A DNA stretch of 64,000 bases from Antarcticirhabdus aurantiaca. Its GTDB lineage: Bacteria > Pseudomonadota > Alphaproteobacteria > Rhizobiales > Rhizobiaceae. The DNA is taken from NCBI RefSeq assembly GCF_009765365.1, contig NZ_VTOM01000024.1, positions 1 to 64,000 of the forward strand, given 5' to 3'. This document shows, in pieces, positions 45,703 to 55,983 of the stretch (positions are counted from its first letter, which is position 1; every line of letters begins with the position of its first letter). Made by a program: the position numbers and the translations under genes. The notes below the pieces were generated by a model. That model ran no database searches. It saw nothing but the letters and a program-made list of their open reading frames with translations, and was not told the DNA's origin.

Positions 45703-46566
45703 TCAGCCGAGCTGGCGCCAGGTCCCGCCGCCGTCCTCGCTGGCCATGATCCGGCTCTCCGTCGTGATCGCGAAGAGGCGGGCGGGATCGTCGGGATGGA
45801 GGGCGAGATGCAGCGGGATCCAGTCGGGCGAAGTCTCCGACACGCGCTGCCATTCCTCGTCCGCGACGGTCAGCCTCAGGAGCCCGCTACCCACGACGAA
45901 GGCGTAGACCGTGCCGTCCTTGCCGACTTCCACCAGGCTCGTCGGCCGCCTGGGAGCGCCGGCATCGGCCCAGGTCCTGCCTCCGTCCGAACTCACCGAC
46001 GGTCCGGCCTCGGTCGCCGCGTAGACCGTGTCGACGTCGGTCGCGGACGCCGCGACGTCGTAGACCTCCCCGGAAGGGCTCCCGACGACCTCCCACGTCC
46101 GGCCGCCGTCGCGGCTCGCCTGGAGACCCCCGTAGAGCCCGTAGATCACGTTCGGGTCGGCAGCGCTGACGGTCATCGCGTGGAAGTCGACGGGGCCGTC
46201 CGCGCCGGCCGACACCTGCTCCCACGTGCGAGCACCGTCCCGCGAGACGAGGAAGCCGGCGTTGCCGCCGGTGGCCGGATGCCCGCTGCCGTAGAAGAGG
46301 GCCGGATCCTTCGGATGGGCGGTGAAGCCCATGTAGTCGTCGGCGTTGTCGGAGACCTGCTCCGCACGTCCGTCGGGCAACGTGCGCCAGACGCCGTGGT
46401 GGGTGGCGAGGAGGAGGCGCGAGCCGTCCTCGGGATCCACGACCACGCCGTGGACGTGGGTGAGGTCCGACAAGGGCACGGTGCGGGTTTGTGCCGCCCA
46501 GAGCGACGTCGCGGCGAGCACGGCGGCCGCTACGGTGGCGGCGAGGATGGTGTTCCGGTTCTTCAT
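45703..46566 (-). CDS. Secreted BNR/beta-propeller repeat protein (F510_1955-like glycosylhydrolase family)
   Basis: A 287-residue exported protein (signal ILAATVAAAVLAATSLWA). The mature part is a beta-propeller of BNR-type repeats: SRDGARTWEQV, SRDGGRTWEVV, SSDGGRTWADA and SEDGGGTWRQL, one Asp-box per blade. Family members occur in copper-resistance clusters under the name 'F510_1955 family glycosylhydrolase'; a true glycosidase activity is unproven. Minus strand, converging on the DUF305 genes. Confidence 0.8.
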   Translation of the reverse strand: MKNRNTILAATVAAAVLAATSLWAAQTRTVPLSDLTHVHGVVVDPEDGSRLLLATHHGVWRTLPDGRAEQVSDNADDYMGFTAHPKDPALFYGSGHPATGGNAGFLVSRDGARTWEQVSAGADGPVDFHAMTVSAADPNVIYGLYGGLQASRDGGRTWEVVGSPSGEVYDVAASATDVDTVYAATEAGPSVSSDGGRTWADAGAPRRPTSLVEVGKDGTVYAFVVGSGLLRLTVADEEWQRVSETSPDWIPLHLALHPDDPARLFAITTESRIMASEDGGGTWRQLG

Positions 46567-46687
46567 GGATGATGCCTTCCGATGATCTGGATCGATCGCC
46601 CGCCGAGCCTGGGATCGGCTCCGGCGGGGCAGGTCACGATTGTCCGGCGTCGGATGCGTCATCGCATCGGCGGCACGCCGGCCGGCG

Positions 46688-47125
46688 TCAGACCGGCGAT
46701 CTCGGAGGCTGTGGGTCGGGTGCGGGATCCTCGCCGACGAGCCGCGGGTGGGTGGCGGACGGATGGATCGTACGAGGGCGGCCGCGATCCACGGCGGTCG
46801 GCGTGGCATGCGTGGCGAGACCGGCGCACGCGGCCGCACACGCCGCGGGCGCCGTTTCCTGCTCGCAGTCGGGGCAGCCGTGTTCCGCGGCGTGGTCGAG
46901 GATGCTCGGGCCGTGGGCGACGAAGCCCACCGCCGCGAACGTCGGCTGCATGCCGACGCCTAGAAGCAACGCCAACAGAATCACGAGACGATGCAGGCTC
47001 GTCGACGCCGCGCAAGCGACACGTATCGTCCGAGCCTCTGCCGACACCCCTGGCCGGACGGCCGCTCGGCGGGGCGGACGCCTCCACGGCGGATCCACCG
47101 CCGGAATGCCGTGGAGGCCCTTCAT
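46688..47125 (-). CDS. CopL-like Cys-rich protein coupled to copZ
   Basis: A 145-residue protein whose ATG overlaps the copZ stop (TGATG), so it is probably translated with copZ. It has a membrane segment (LVILLALLLGVGMQPTFA) after an N-terminal stretch of about 50 residues, then a cysteine cluster (HGCPDCEQETAPAACAAACAG) suited to copper binding. It resembles the other CopL-like proteins of the island. The long overlapping frame on the other strand is a shadow. Confidence 0.6.
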   Translation of the reverse strand: MKGLHGIPAVDPPWRRPPRRAAVRPGVSAEARTIRVACAASTSLHRLVILLALLLGVGMQPTFAAVGFVAHGPSILDHAAEHGCPDCEQETAPAACAAACAGLATHATPTAVDRGRPRTIHPSATHPRLVGEDPAPDPQPPRSPV

Positions 47126-47328
47126 CAGGCTGCCAGCTTCTCGTTGGCGTAGCCGGCCGAGCGGATCGCGTCGGCGATGCGGGCCTCGTCTCCCGCACTC
47201 TCGATCGAGACCACGCCCGACGAGAGGTCGACGGCGACGTCCGCCGCCGGGTCGACGCTCTTGACCGCCTTCGTGACGGTCGCGCTGCAATGGCCGCAGC
47301 TCATGTCCTGGACCTTCAGCTTCAGCAT
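47125..47328 (-). CDS. copZ: Copper chaperone CopZ
   Basis: A 67-residue heavy-metal-associated domain with the MSCGHC motif (Cys11, Cys14), binding Cu(I) in the cytosol and delivering it to CopA or CueR. The size and fold are those of CopZ. Its CueR box lies about 41 bases upstream. Confidence 0.92.
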   Translation of the reverse strand: MLKLKVQDMSCGHCSATVTKAVKSVDPAADVAVDLSSGVVSIESAGDEARIADAIRSAGYANEKLAA

Positions 47329-47368
47329 GGGACAGCTCCTTCCGTTGCCATGTGTCGAGAAGATGGGG

Positions 47369-47391
47369 CTTCCAACCGTTGGAAGGTCAAG
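47369..47391 (-). promoter_or_regulatory. CueR-type operator-promoter of copZ
   Basis: Minus strand: TTGACC and the dyad CCTTCCAACGGTTGGAAG, identical to the copA1 box, followed after a 19-base spacer by CATCTT as a -10. Drives copZ and its coupled CopL-like partner. Confidence 0.92.
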
Positions 47392-47496
47392 ACCCGACCG
47401 TCCATCCGGAGCTTCGCGGATCCCGGACGTGCGGCATCGGCTCCGCCACCCACCGCCCTACCCGCGTCGCCGTTCCTCGGGTCGCCTCGTCCGGCA

Positions 47497-47946
47497 CTAC
47501 CTGACGGTCTCGAAGCCCTTGGCGGTCCGCCGCCGCCGGCCGTCCGAGGCGCAGCCGGGCGCGCCTGCCAGGTCGCTGATGATCGGACAGTCGGGACGAC
47601 CGTCCCCATGGCAGTGGTCCGCCAGATGGCGGAGCGTGTCCGACATCGCCTGCAGTTCGCGCATGCGGTTCTCGAGGACGGCGAGGTGTTCGAGCGCGAG
47701 GCGCTTGACGTCCGCGCTCGACCGGTCGCGGTCCCGCCAAAGCGCGAGCAGCTCCTGCATCTGCTCCACCGAGAAGTTCAGGTCCCGCGAGCGGCGGATG
47801 AAGCGCAGCGTGGCGACGTCGCTCTCGGAGTAGACCCGGTAACCGGCCGCGGTCCGCCCGGCGGGCGCGATGAGGCCGATGCTCTCGTAGTAGCGGATCA
47901 TCTTGGCGTTGACGCCGGACGCCTCCGCGGCCTGCCCGATGTTCAT
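47497..47946 (-). CDS. cueR: Copper-responsive MerR-family regulator CueR
   Basis: A 149-residue MerR-type regulator. N-terminal winged HTH (MNIGQAAEASGVNAKMIRYYESIGL), dimerisation helix, then the Cu(I)-binding loop with Cys112 and Cys120 (CHGDGRPDC), the very positions used in E. coli CueR. A CueR with a C-x7-C loop senses Cu(I), Ag(I) and Au(I). It lies 80 bases behind copA2 and shares its promoter. The four operator boxes of the window are probably its targets. It has a C-terminal tail (GAPGCASDGRRRRTAKGFETVR) with one extra cysteine. Confidence 0.95.
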   Translation of the reverse strand: MNIGQAAEASGVNAKMIRYYESIGLIAPAGRTAAGYRVYSESDVATLRFIRRSRDLNFSVEQMQELLALWRDRDRSSADVKRLALEHLAVLENRMRELQAMSDTLRHLADHCHGDGRPDCPIISDLAGAPGCASDGRRRRTAKGFETVR

Positions 47947-48026
47947 CGTGGATCTCCTCGGGGTTGCGGACGGCGACACGCGTAGGCCGCCGTCCGAAGG
48001 ATCGTGAAGTCGACCGCCGCGGTCCG

Positions 48027-50561
48027 TCATGCAGCCGCCGGCACGTCGGGGGCGGCCGACCCTTGGGCCTGCTCGCGTGCGGGCGCCGCGAAGCGCTTCA
48101 GACGCATGGCGTTGCCGAGGACGAAGACGCTTGACAGGGCCATCGCGCCGGCGGCGAGTGCCGGCGAGAGCGTCGGGCCTCCGAACGGCTGAAGAAGGCC
48201 CGCCGCCACCGGGATCAGCGCGGCGTTGTAGGCGAAGGCCCAGAAGAGGTTCTGCCTGATGTTCCGGATCGTCGCCTTCGACAAGGCGACGGCGTTCGCG
48301 ACGGCCCTCAGGTCGCCCGCGACCAGGACGACATCGGCGCTCTCGACCGCGACGTCCGTACCCGTGCCGACGGCCAATCCGACGTCCGCTTCCGCCAGGG
48401 CCGGCGCGTCGTTGATCCCGTCGCCGACGAAGGCGACCTTGCGGCCACCCTCCCGAAGCCGCTTCACGGCCTCTACCTTGCCGGCGGGCAGCACCTCCGC
48501 GATCACTTCGTCGATGCCGAGCGACGCCGCCACCGCCTCGGCGGTCCTGCGGTTGTCGCCGGTGATCATCGCCACGCCGAGGCCCATGTCGTGGAGCGCA
48601 CGAATCGCTTCCAGGGTCGTCGGCTTGACCGGATCCGACACCGCGACGACCGCCGCCGCCCGCCCGTCCACGGCCGCGTAGAGGGGCGACTTGCCCTCGC
48701 CGCCGAGACGGCCGGCCACGTCGGAGAAGCGTGCGACGTCGATGCCGAGCTTCGCCATCATCCTGTCGGCGCCGACGACGACCTCGCGGCCTCCGACTCG
48801 CGCCCGCACGCCGAAGCCGGGATCGGCCTCGAAGCCTGTGGCGTCCGCGACCGGCACGTTCCGACGTTCGGCTTCGGCGACGACGGCGGCGGCCACGGGG
48901 TGTTCCGAGCGCGCCTCGACGGCGGCCAGCAGCGAAAGGACCTCGGTCTCGGCGAACCCGTCGGTGACGACGAGGTCGGTCAGCACCGGCTTGCCGAGCG
49001 TCAGAGTGCCGGTCTTGTCGAGCGCCACGACGTCCGCGTCGCGGAGCGTCTGGAGCGCTTCGCCTTTCCGGAAGAGCACGCCGAGTTCGGCCGCCCTTCC
49101 CGTGCCGACCATGATCGAGGTCGGCGTCGCCAGGCCCATGGCGCAGGGACAGGCGATGATGAGGACGGCGACCGCATGCACCAGGGCGGCGGACAAGGCC
49201 GGCTCGGGTCCGAACACGAGCCAGGCGACGAACGTGACGGCCGCGACGGCCATGACGGCCGGCACGAACCACTGCGTCACCCGGTCGACGAGCGCCTGGA
49301 TCGGCAGCTTGCCGCCCTGCGCCGCCTCGACCATCCGGATGATCTGCGCGAGCATCGTGTCGCCGCCGACCTTCTCGGCCCGGAGGGTCAGGCTGCCCGT
49401 CGTGTTCATCGTCGCCCCGACGACACCGGCGCCGACGCCCTTCTCGACCGGCACCGGTTCGCCGGTGATCATCGACTCGTCGACGAAGGACGATCCTTCG
49501 ACCACCGTGCCGTCGACCGGGAGCTTCTCGCCCGGGCGGACCTGGATCAGGTCTCCCACGACGACGTCCTCGAGCGGCACCTCGACGAAGCGGCCGTCCC
49601 GTCGCACGCGAGCCGTCTTCGCCCTCAGCCCCACGAGCCGGGCGATGGCCGCGCCGGTCCGCCCCTTGGCCCGCGCCTCCAGGAAGCGGCCGAGCAGGAT
49701 CAGGGTGACGATGACCGCCGCGGCCTCGAAGTAGATCGCGTCTCCCCCGACGGGTAGCAGTCCGGGTGCGAAGGTGGCGACGACCGAATACGTCCAGGCG
49801 GCGGTGGTGCCGACCACGACGAGGGAGTTCATGTCCGGTGCGAGACGTGCGAGCGCGGGGATGCCCTTCGCGAAGAAGCGTCGCCCCGGCCCGAACAGGA
49901 CGAGCGTGGTCAGGACGAACTGGAGGAGACGGCTCTCCTGCATCCCAACGGTGTCCATGACGAACATGTGGACGGCCGGGATCAGGTGGGAGCCCATCTC
50001 CAGCACGAAGACGGGCAGCGTCAGGACGGCGGCGAGGACGAGATCCCGCTTCAGGGCGGCGAGTTCCCGCTCCTTGGCGAGTGCGCGCTCCTCGCCGGAC
50101 GACCCGCCCGCCTCCAGCCGCCGCGGCTCGTAACCGGCATTGCGGACAGCCGCCTCCAGGCCAACGGGATCGACATAGCCGCCGGAAGATATCGTGGCGC
50201 GCTCGGTCGCCAGGTTCACTGCGACCGAGCGCACGCCGGGCACGGCCGCCAGGGCCTGCTCGACCCTTCGCACGCACGAGGCGCAGGTCATGCCCTCGAT
50301 GCCGATCTCCATGCTGGCGGTGCGGACCTCGTATCCCGCCCCTTCGATGGCGGCGACGACGGACGCTTCGTCCGCGTCCCACCCGAACGTGACCTCCGCC
50401 CGTTCCGTGGCGAGGTTGACGGCTGCCGCCTCGACGCCGGGAACGTTCCGGATCGCCCGTTCGACCCGTCCGACGCAGGACGCGCAACTCATCCCTTCGA
50501 TCTCGAAGGAGCGGACCCGTTCCGCCGGTTCGAGATCCTTGCTGGCGATCATCCGATTCAT
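48027..50561 (-). CDS. copA: Copper-transporting P1B-type ATPase CopA 2 with two HMA domains
   Basis: Cu(I)-exporting ATPase of the inner membrane, 844 residues. Two N-terminal heavy-metal-associated domains with GMSCASC (Cys26, Cys29) and GMTCASC (Cys93, Cys96), then eight membrane helices, CPC in [13 protein letters not shown] (about residue 472), [11 protein letters not shown], and [16 protein letters not shown]. Unlike copA1 there is no His-rich start or YHS domain, so the two are distinct paralogues. It is the main copper exporter type paired with CueR and CopZ elsewhere. Its box is 39 bases before the ATG. Confidence 0.95.
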   Translation of the reverse strand: MNRMIASKDLEPAERVRSFEIEGMSCASCVGRVERAIRNVPGVEAAAVNLATERAEVTFGWDADEASVVAAIEGAGYEVRTASMEIGIEGMTCASCVRRVEQALAAVPGVRSVAVNLATERATISSGGYVDPVGLEAAVRNAGYEPRRLEAGGSSGEERALAKERELAALKRDLVLAAVLTLPVFVLEMGSHLIPAVHMFVMDTVGMQESRLLQFVLTTLVLFGPGRRFFAKGIPALARLAPDMNSLVVVGTTAAWTYSVVATFAPGLLPVGGDAIYFEAAAVIVTLILLGRFLEARAKGRTGAAIARLVGLRAKTARVRRDGRFVEVPLEDVVVGDLIQVRPGEKLPVDGTVVEGSSFVDESMITGEPVPVEKGVGAGVVGATMNTTGSLTLRAEKVGGDTMLAQIIRMVEAAQGGKLPIQALVDRVTQWFVPAVMAVAAVTFVAWLVFGPEPALSAALVHAVAVLIIACPCAMGLATPTSIMVGTGRAAELGVLFRKGEALQTLRDADVVALDKTGTLTLGKPVLTDLVVTDGFAETEVLSLLAAVEARSEHPVAAAVVAEAERRNVPVADATGFEADPGFGVRARVGGREVVVGADRMMAKLGIDVARFSDVAGRLGGEGKSPLYAAVDGRAAAVVAVSDPVKPTTLEAIRALHDMGLGVAMITGDNRRTAEAVAASLGIDEVIAEVLPAGKVEAVKRLREGGRKVAFVGDGINDAPALAEADVGLAVGTGTDVAVESADVVLVAGDLRAVANAVALSKATIRNIRQNLFWAFAYNAALIPVAAGLLQPFGGPTLSPALAAGAMALSSVFVLGNAMRLKRFAAPAREQAQGSAAPDVPAAA

Positions 50562-50600
50562 GGCGGCGCCTCCGATCTGGTGTCGGAACGCAAGATGGTG

Positions 50601-50623
50601 CTTCCAATCATTGGAAGGTCAAG
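50601..50623 (-). promoter_or_regulatory. CueR-type operator-promoter of copA2-cueR
   Basis: Minus strand: TTGACC and the dyad CCTTCCAATGATTGGAAG, with CATCTT as -10 after a 19-base spacer. It gives CueR an autoregulated promoter. Confidence 0.9.
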
Positions 50624-50930
50624 GGCCGATTTTCGACGCCTGCGAAAGGCCTGTTCCGTGATCACCGAACCCTGCCACGAAACGATCTACCGGTCCGGCG
50701 GCGTGCCTCGCACCATCTGGTGTGCAGCGAGCCTTCTGTCCCACCGGATGCCGACCGGCTTCCTCCACCCCTGCCCGTGCTCCGCCGCGGCATCCTGCGC
50801 GAGAAGGGCGAGGTCCTTCGGCGCAGGCCGATGACATCGAGCCTGCACCGATCGTCCATCGCAGGAGCAGCAGGTATCCGGCGCCGAGGCGGCTATGGGA
50901 ACCGGGGAGAACCAAAGGAGGTGGCAAGCA
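50624..50930. other. Intergenic region before the flavoprotein gene
   Basis: About 300 bases between the divergent copA2 and the flavoprotein gene. I see no gene. A promoter for the plus-strand gene must be here but I cannot place it. Confidence 0.4.
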
Positions 50931-51905
50931 TTGGCGGATGACGTCAACCTGTTGGAACTCAAGCATTTGTCGCTGGACGGAACATACGACTGCCTGATCG
51001 TCGGAGCCGGCCCCGCCGGCCTGACCGCCGCCGTCTACCTCTCCCGCTTCCGACGCAGCGTCGTCGTCGTGGACACGGGAACGAGCAGGGCTTCCAGGAT
51101 CCCGATGAGCCACAACATTCCCGGCTTCGCGGACGGGATCACGGGCCCGGACATCCTGCGACGGCACAACGAGCAGGCGGCGGTCTACGGCATCGTCCCG
51201 AGGGTCGGCGACGTCGACACACTCCAAGCGGAGAGCGAAGGCTTCGCGTGCCTGGTGGCCGCGGAGAACGGGGAACGAGCCACCATGCGAGCCCGTACCG
51301 TCCTTCTCGCCACGGGCGTCCAGGACAACGAGCCGGACATGCCGGACCTTGCGGCGGCGATCTCCGCGGGTCTGATCCGGATCTGCCCGGTGTGCGACGC
51401 CTTCGAGGCGATGGATAACGACATCGCCGTCCTCGGCGACGGGGCCGGCGCCGTCGCTGAGGCGATCTTCATGCGGACCTACAGCGACCGGGTCACCCTC
51501 CTCCTGACAGAGGGCGCCCGGTGTTCGTCGCCGGAAGATCAGGCAAAGCTGGCGAACCACGGCATAGGCGTCGTGGAAGGAAGAGTGGCGGCGCTCGTGC
51601 GCGAAGACGACGAACGCATGATCGTTCGGACAATCGGCGGTGACCGACTGCGCTACGACACGATCTACGCGGCGCTCGGCTCGCGGGCACGGTCCGCTCT
51701 CGCGGCACAGCTCGGCGCCGAGCTGGACGGCGCCTGCGACGCGATCGTCGTCGACCAGCACCAGAGGGCAAGCGTTCCCGGTCTCTGGGCCGCCGGAGAC
51801 GTGGCGAGCAGCCTGAACCAGGTTGCCGTGGCCTGGGGACAGGCAGCCGTAGCCGCCACCGACATCCACAACCACCTGCGTGGCGGTGGAACGAGCGACA
51901 GGTGA
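50931..51905 (+). CDS. FAD-dependent thioredoxin-reductase-like oxidoreductase
   Basis: A 324-residue flavoprotein of the thioredoxin-reductase family. FAD-binding GxGxxG (CLIVGAGPAGLTAA, residues about 22-35), a redox motif CPVC (Cys152, Cys155), an NAD(P)H-binding motif (VLGDGAGAVAEA), and the second FAD signature GLWAAGDV. It may reduce a thioredoxin-like or a small disulfide substrate. A TTG start at 50931 has a perfect AAAGGAGGT 8 bases upstream; an ATG 12 codons earlier (50895) has no ribosome site. The family begins near this TTG, so I use it. Confidence 0.85.
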   Translation: MADDVNLLELKHLSLDGTYDCLIVGAGPAGLTAAVYLSRFRRSVVVVDTGTSRASRIPMSHNIPGFADGITGPDILRRHNEQAAVYGIVPRVGDVDTLQAESEGFACLVAAENGERATMRARTVLLATGVQDNEPDMPDLAAAISAGLIRICPVCDAFEAMDNDIAVLGDGAGAVAEAIFMRTYSDRVTLLLTEGARCSSPEDQAKLANHGIGVVEGRVAALVREDDERMIVRTIGGDRLRYDTIYAALGSRARSALAAQLGAELDGACDAIVVDQHQRASVPGLWAAGDVASSLNQVAVAWGQAAVAATDIHNHLRGGGTSDR

Positions 51906-52611
51906 AAGGTCTTGCGCCGCCGATGTCGCATCCGTGGTGGCGGCGGTGACACCCCACCGGGCGCGGCGAAGCGTTCCGTGACCGTCCGACGTCGCGTCGA
52001 CTTGTCTCGATCCCGTCGGCCGAGCGCCGGATCCTACATGGTGAATCGGTACTGGGGCCGGACCGGAACCTCGGATCCGATGTGGCGCAGGATCTCGCCG
52101 ACCTTCTGCGAGAAGCCGAGGGTGATCGGCTCCCCTTCGGAGAAGGAGGCGTCGTCGACGTTCATCTTCGTCAGCGCCGGCATCTGCCGGACGAGCTGGC
52201 GGAGGTCGCCGTCGCCGTGGTGTTCCAGGACCGTCCAGGGCTGGGGCACGTGGACGCGGCACAGGTGTCGAAGTACCGCGTGAAGCCGTTGGTTCGGAGG
52301 ACCGGACAGCTCTCGCCGACGAGAGCGGACGTGCCGAGCAGGGGCGGATGTTTTGCCCTGTCGGATCAGGCCGACATCGCTACGGGCCGGCACGCCTCGG
52401 GTCGGGCTTCGGCACCAATCGTCCGGCGGACCGTCGAACGCGCCGACGTCGCGGTTGTCACGAGCGCCTCCGATCGACAGGCCCGCCGCATGCCCGACCC
52501 GAGGCGCGCAGCGCACTCGGGGGCTCGTCCGTCGGGACCTGCAAGCTCCGTTTCAGCCGAGAACGAGGAGAAGCGGGGAAGCCGCGGAAGGAAGCCGAGG
52601 AGAAGAACTCC
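51906..52611. other. Intergenic region with a possible coding remnant
   Basis: About 700 bases. The minus-strand frame 52034-52516 (160 aa) has a believable C-terminal half (LRQLVRQMPALTKMNVDD, then PITLGFSQKVGEILRHIG, ending PQYRFTM) while its first half is arginine/proline-rich and non-coding in style. It may be the 3' remnant of a decayed gene. I do not recognise the family. Confidence 0.4.
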
Positions 52612-53265
52612 TCAGGAAGCCGCCCTGCTCCTTCCGATGGCCGCGACGATCGACTCGTAGAGGGGACGCGGTCCGAACTCCGCCGGTTCCCGCCCGTCCA
52701 CGAAGAAGGTCGGCGTCCGCTCGATCCCGACCGTCTCCAGATCCGCGACGTCCTGCTTCAGAACCGCCTCGACTTCGGGCAGAGCGGCGTCGCGGCGGCC
52801 CCGCTCGAGGTCCAGTCCGGCCGCGCCGGCGACGGCCCAAGCCTTCTCGAGGTCGGGAGCGCCATGCACGGCCCATTCGGGCTGACGCTCGAAGAGCGCG
52901 TCGAGGACGACCTCGAACTTCTCCTGACGCCGCGCAGCCTCGAGGATGCGGACGGCCTCGTCCGACCCTTCGTGCAACGGGGTGTAGCGCAGGACGAGCC
53001 GCAGATCCTCCGGGTGACGCCCCAGGATGTCGCCGAGGATCGGATGGAATGCCCGGCACGCCTCGCAGGACGGGTCGAAGAACTCGACCAGCGTCACCGG
53101 CGCGTCGCTCCTGCCGACCACGGGCGAATGAGGACGCACCAGCCTGTCGCCGTCGGCGGCGAGCGGCGCCGGCCCGATCCGGCTCGACCGGTACCAGAAG
53201 GCGGCGCCAGCGAAGACGGACAAGGCTACGGCGGCGGTCGAGGCCACGAAGAACCGGCGGTTCAT
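52612..53265 (-). CDS. DsbA-like thiol:disulfide oxidoreductase (membrane-anchored)
   Basis: A 217-residue thioredoxin-fold protein with an N-terminal membrane anchor/signal (FFVASTAAVALSVFAGAAFWY). Active site CEAC (Cys67, Cys70) in FFDPSCEACRAF, cis-proline segment RTPTFFVDG. It introduces or shuffles disulfides in the periplasm. Its start overlaps the DsbB stop (ATGA), forming a two-gene oxidation pair. The CxxC dipeptide differs from E. coli DsbA (CPHC). Confidence 0.88.
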   Translation of the reverse strand: MNRRFFVASTAAVALSVFAGAAFWYRSSRIGPAPLAADGDRLVRPHSPVVGRSDAPVTLVEFFDPSCEACRAFHPILGDILGRHPEDLRLVLRYTPLHEGSDEAVRILEAARRQEKFEVVLDALFERQPEWAVHGAPDLEKAWAVAGAAGLDLERGRRDAALPEVEAVLKQDVADLETVGIERTPTFFVDGREPAEFGPRPLYESIVAAIGRSRAAS

Positions 53266-53714
53266 GCGGAGGATCCTTTGCGGGGAAGGGTCAGGAGAAG
53301 AGCGACGACGACGAAGCCCGCGAGCGAGAGGAAGGGCAGCGGCAGGCCGCCCAGGATCGTCATGTCCGCGCTCGCGCACGACGGTCCGCGTCCGCACGGC
53401 TCGATGCTTTCCGGCACGAGGCCTGCGTAGAGGAGGCTGTGGAACCCGGCGACGGCGGCGCCTAGGACCGAAAGCGGCACGACGTAGACCCGCACGCCCC
53501 GGTCGCCTTTGAAGGCCGCTATGCCGAGCACGACCGCCAGCGGGAATATCAGGATCCGCTGGTACCAGCACAGTTCGCAGGGCACCTGCCCCATGACCTC
53601 GCCGACGAAGAGAGCGCCGAGCGTCGAAACCAGCGAGACGATCCAAGCGGCGGAGAGCGGCCACGGCGCCCCTTGCGCATCTGTCGAGCGTATCGTCGAC
53701 GGTGCTTCCTGCAT
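53262..53714 (-). CDS. dsbB: Disulfide bond formation protein DsbB
   Basis: A 150-residue four-helix membrane protein that re-oxidises DsbA and passes electrons to quinone. The first periplasmic pair is Cys46-Cys49 in PCELCWYQR, and the second pair Cys107-Cys113 in EPCGRGPSC, both intact. The fold and length are those of the DsbB family. First gene of the pair. Confidence 0.92.
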   Translation of the reverse strand: MQEAPSTIRSTDAQGAPWPLSAAWIVSLVSTLGALFVGEVMGQVPCELCWYQRILIFPLAVVLGIAAFKGDRGVRVYVVPLSVLGAAVAGFHSLLYAGLVPESIEPCGRGPSCASADMTILGGLPLPFLSLAGFVVVALLLTLPRKGSSA

Positions 53715-53902
53715 GACGAATCCTCCGGCCGGTCACTGACGGAGCGATACATGCTCGAGCGGCTGGAGGAGCAAGGGAAAACCGGGATCATCCACCCCGA
53801 GACGGCTCTCCATGCGTCACGATTTCGGGAGATGGACACGGGCGGAGAGGCTGAAGGGTCGGCCGGACCTCGGTCCGATCGACGCGGAATGGCCGTCGTG
53901 GT

Positions 53903-54394
53903 TCAGACGCCACTTCTTCCGGACGCGTCGAGAAATCGGCGGAACGCCTCCAGCGTCCCCTCGCCGACATGATGCTCGATGCCCTCCGCGTCGGCCTCCG
54001 CAGCCGCCGGATCGACGCCGATGGCCAGCAGGAAGTCGAGAACCACCTGATGACGCTGGCGGATGGTCGTCGCCAGCCGCTTGCCCTCGGGCGTCAGGAA
54101 GATCGAACGGTAGGGGCGGCTTTCCACCAGGCCGGCACGTGCGAGACGCTGAATCGTGCGCGCAACGGTCGCCGGCGAGACGCCGAAACGTTCGGCGAGG
54201 TCCGCCGACCTGGCCTCGCCGTGCTGCGCCAAGAGGTCGTCGATCATCTCGACGTAATCCTCCGCAACCTCCGACCTGTTGGCTTCACGTACGCGGGCGA
54301 AACGCTCCGCCGCGGCTTCGATCGACGCTTCGCCGTCCCGTCTTCCCGTCAATCCGACCTCCTGACCGACCTGTTCGAGGATGTATCGGATCAC
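53903..54394 (-). CDS. mntR: Manganese-responsive regulator MntR
   Basis: A 163-residue DtxR/MntR-family metalloregulator. HTH region [21 protein letters not shown] and a metal/dimer domain with EGIEHHVGE. It represses mntH when Mn(II) is high. The start is a GTG at 54392-54394. An ATG is not available nearby in frame. Divergent from mntH with a clear palindrome between. Confidence 0.9.
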   Translation of the reverse strand: MIRYILEQVGQEVGLTGRRDGEASIEAAAERFARVREANRSEVAEDYVEMIDDLLAQHGEARSADLAERFGVSPATVARTIQRLARAGLVESRPYRSIFLTPEGKRLATTIRQRHQVVLDFLLAIGVDPAAAEADAEGIEHHVGEGTLEAFRRFLDASGRSGV

Positions 54395-54405
54395 CCTCTA
54401 CGTCA

Positions 54406-54427
54406 AAGTTTGTCTCTGGACAAAACT
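54406..54427. promoter_or_regulatory. MntR box between mntR and mntH
   Basis: AGTTTGTC, four bases, GACAAAACT form a dyad in the 77-base gap between the divergent genes. The sequence is close to known MntR operators (TTTGTC/GACAAA arms). It should give joint Mn-dependent control of mntH and perhaps mntR. Confidence 0.7.
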
Positions 54428-54471
54428 GGCGGCCGAGAGCAATCCTTCGTCATCTCACATCGGGGGTCGTC

Positions 54472-55830
54472 ATGACGGCGGAAGCGGGATTCCAATCTGA
54501 CGAAGGCGGTTGGCGCCGTGATCGGGGCGACGGCTCTCTCCTGGACGTGCACCGTACGGTCGACGTGAGGCGCTCAGGGCCGCCATGGCGCAAGGCCGCG
54601 GCGTTCCTCGGCCCGGGCTACCTCGTCGCCGTCGGCTACATGGATCCCGGCAACTGGGCGACCTCGATCGCCGGCGGCTCGGCGTTCGGCTACACGCTGC
54701 TCTTCGTCGCGCTGCTCTCGAACATCATGGCGATCGTCCTGCAATCGCTCTGTGCGCGCCTCGCCATCGCCAGCGGGCGCGACCTCGCCCAGGCCTGCCG
54801 CGACGCCTATCCTTCGTACGTCGCCCTACCGCTCTGGTTCCTGGCGGAGATCGCCATCATCGCCACCGACATCGCGGAGGTCATCGGCACGGCGATCGGC
54901 CTGAACCTCCTGTTCGGGATCCCCCTCGAGATCGGCGTCCTCGTGACGGCGGTCGACGTCTTCCTGATCCTCTGGCTGCAGAGGCTCGGCTTCCGCTGGG
55001 TCGAAGCGTTGATCGTGACCCTTCTCGGCGTCATCGCGGTGTGCTTCGCGGTGCAGATCGCCATGGTCGATCCGGAGTGGGGAGCCGTGATCGCCGGCTT
55101 CGCTCCCACCACGCAGATCGTCACCAATCCCGACATGCTGTATCTGGCCCTCGGCATCCTCGGCGCGACGGTGATGCCCCACAACCTCTACCTCCACTCC
55201 GGCATCGTGCAGACCCGCAACTACGGGACGTCCCTCCCCGAGAAGCGAGAGGCGCTCCGCTTCGCGACCCTCGACTCGACCGTGGCGCTCTGCTTCGCTC
55301 TCCTCGTCAACGCCTCGATCCTGATCCTGGCGGCGGGAGCCTTCCACACCACCGGACGTGTGGAGATCGCCGAACTCGGCGAGGCGCACAGCCTCCTTGC
55401 GCCGATCTTGGGCGCGGCCATCGCCCCGACCCTGTTCGGCGTGGCACTGCTCTGCTGCGGCATCAATTCGACCGTCACGGCCACCATGGCCGGGCAGATC
55501 GTCATGGAGGGTTTCCTCGAGATCAGGCTCGCGCCGTGGCTCCGGCGCCTGATCACGCGGATCATCGCCATCGTCCCGGCGGCTTCCGTGACGATCTGGT
55601 TCGGCGACTCCGGCACCGCGCAGCTCCTGGTGCTGACGCAGGTGGTCCTCAGCCTGCAGCTTTCCTTCGCCGTCTTCCCGCTGGTCATGTTCACCATGAG
55701 CCGCTCGAAGATGGGCGCCCTCGTCGCACCGCGCTGGTTGTCGGCCCTCGCGCTGGTGATCGCGGTCACGATCGCGCTCCTGAACGTCAAGCTGTTGTTC
55801 GACTTCGTCCTCGGAGCGCGCTCGCACTGA
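54472..55830 (+). CDS. mntH: Nramp-family Mn(II) transporter MntH
   Basis: Proton-driven Mn(II)/Fe(II) importer of the inner membrane, 452 residues with about 11 membrane helices. The metal motif DPGN in [11 protein letters not shown] (helix 1) and MPHN in [13 protein letters not shown] (helix 6) are intact. A 35-residue N-terminal extension precedes the family core. The ATG at 54472 follows a GGGGGT; the frame open further upstream is a shadow of mntR. Divergent from mntR. Confidence 0.95.
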   Translation: MTAEAGFQSDEGGWRRDRGDGSLLDVHRTVDVRRSGPPWRKAAAFLGPGYLVAVGYMDPGNWATSIAGGSAFGYTLLFVALLSNIMAIVLQSLCARLAIASGRDLAQACRDAYPSYVALPLWFLAEIAIIATDIAEVIGTAIGLNLLFGIPLEIGVLVTAVDVFLILWLQRLGFRWVEALIVTLLGVIAVCFAVQIAMVDPEWGAVIAGFAPTTQIVTNPDMLYLALGILGATVMPHNLYLHSGIVQTRNYGTSLPEKREALRFATLDSTVALCFALLVNASILILAAGAFHTTGRVEIAELGEAHSLLAPILGAAIAPTLFGVALLCCGINSTVTATMAGQIVMEGFLEIRLAPWLRRLITRIIAIVPAASVTIWFGDSGTAQLLVLTQVVLSLQLSFAVFPLVMFTMSRSKMGALVAPRWLSALALVIAVTIALLNVKLLFDFVLGARSH

Positions 55831-55983
55831 GGTCGCGTCCCGTGAAGGCGCGACCCTCCGGTCCTCGCGGGCCGCGGACGCCCGCGGACGGCTGCGTCCG
55901 AAACCTGCGGACATGTCCGCGGACCCGCTTGCGCTTCCGGCCCCCGGCCGCGACCCTCGTCTGAGACGGCGAAAGGGGGACGC

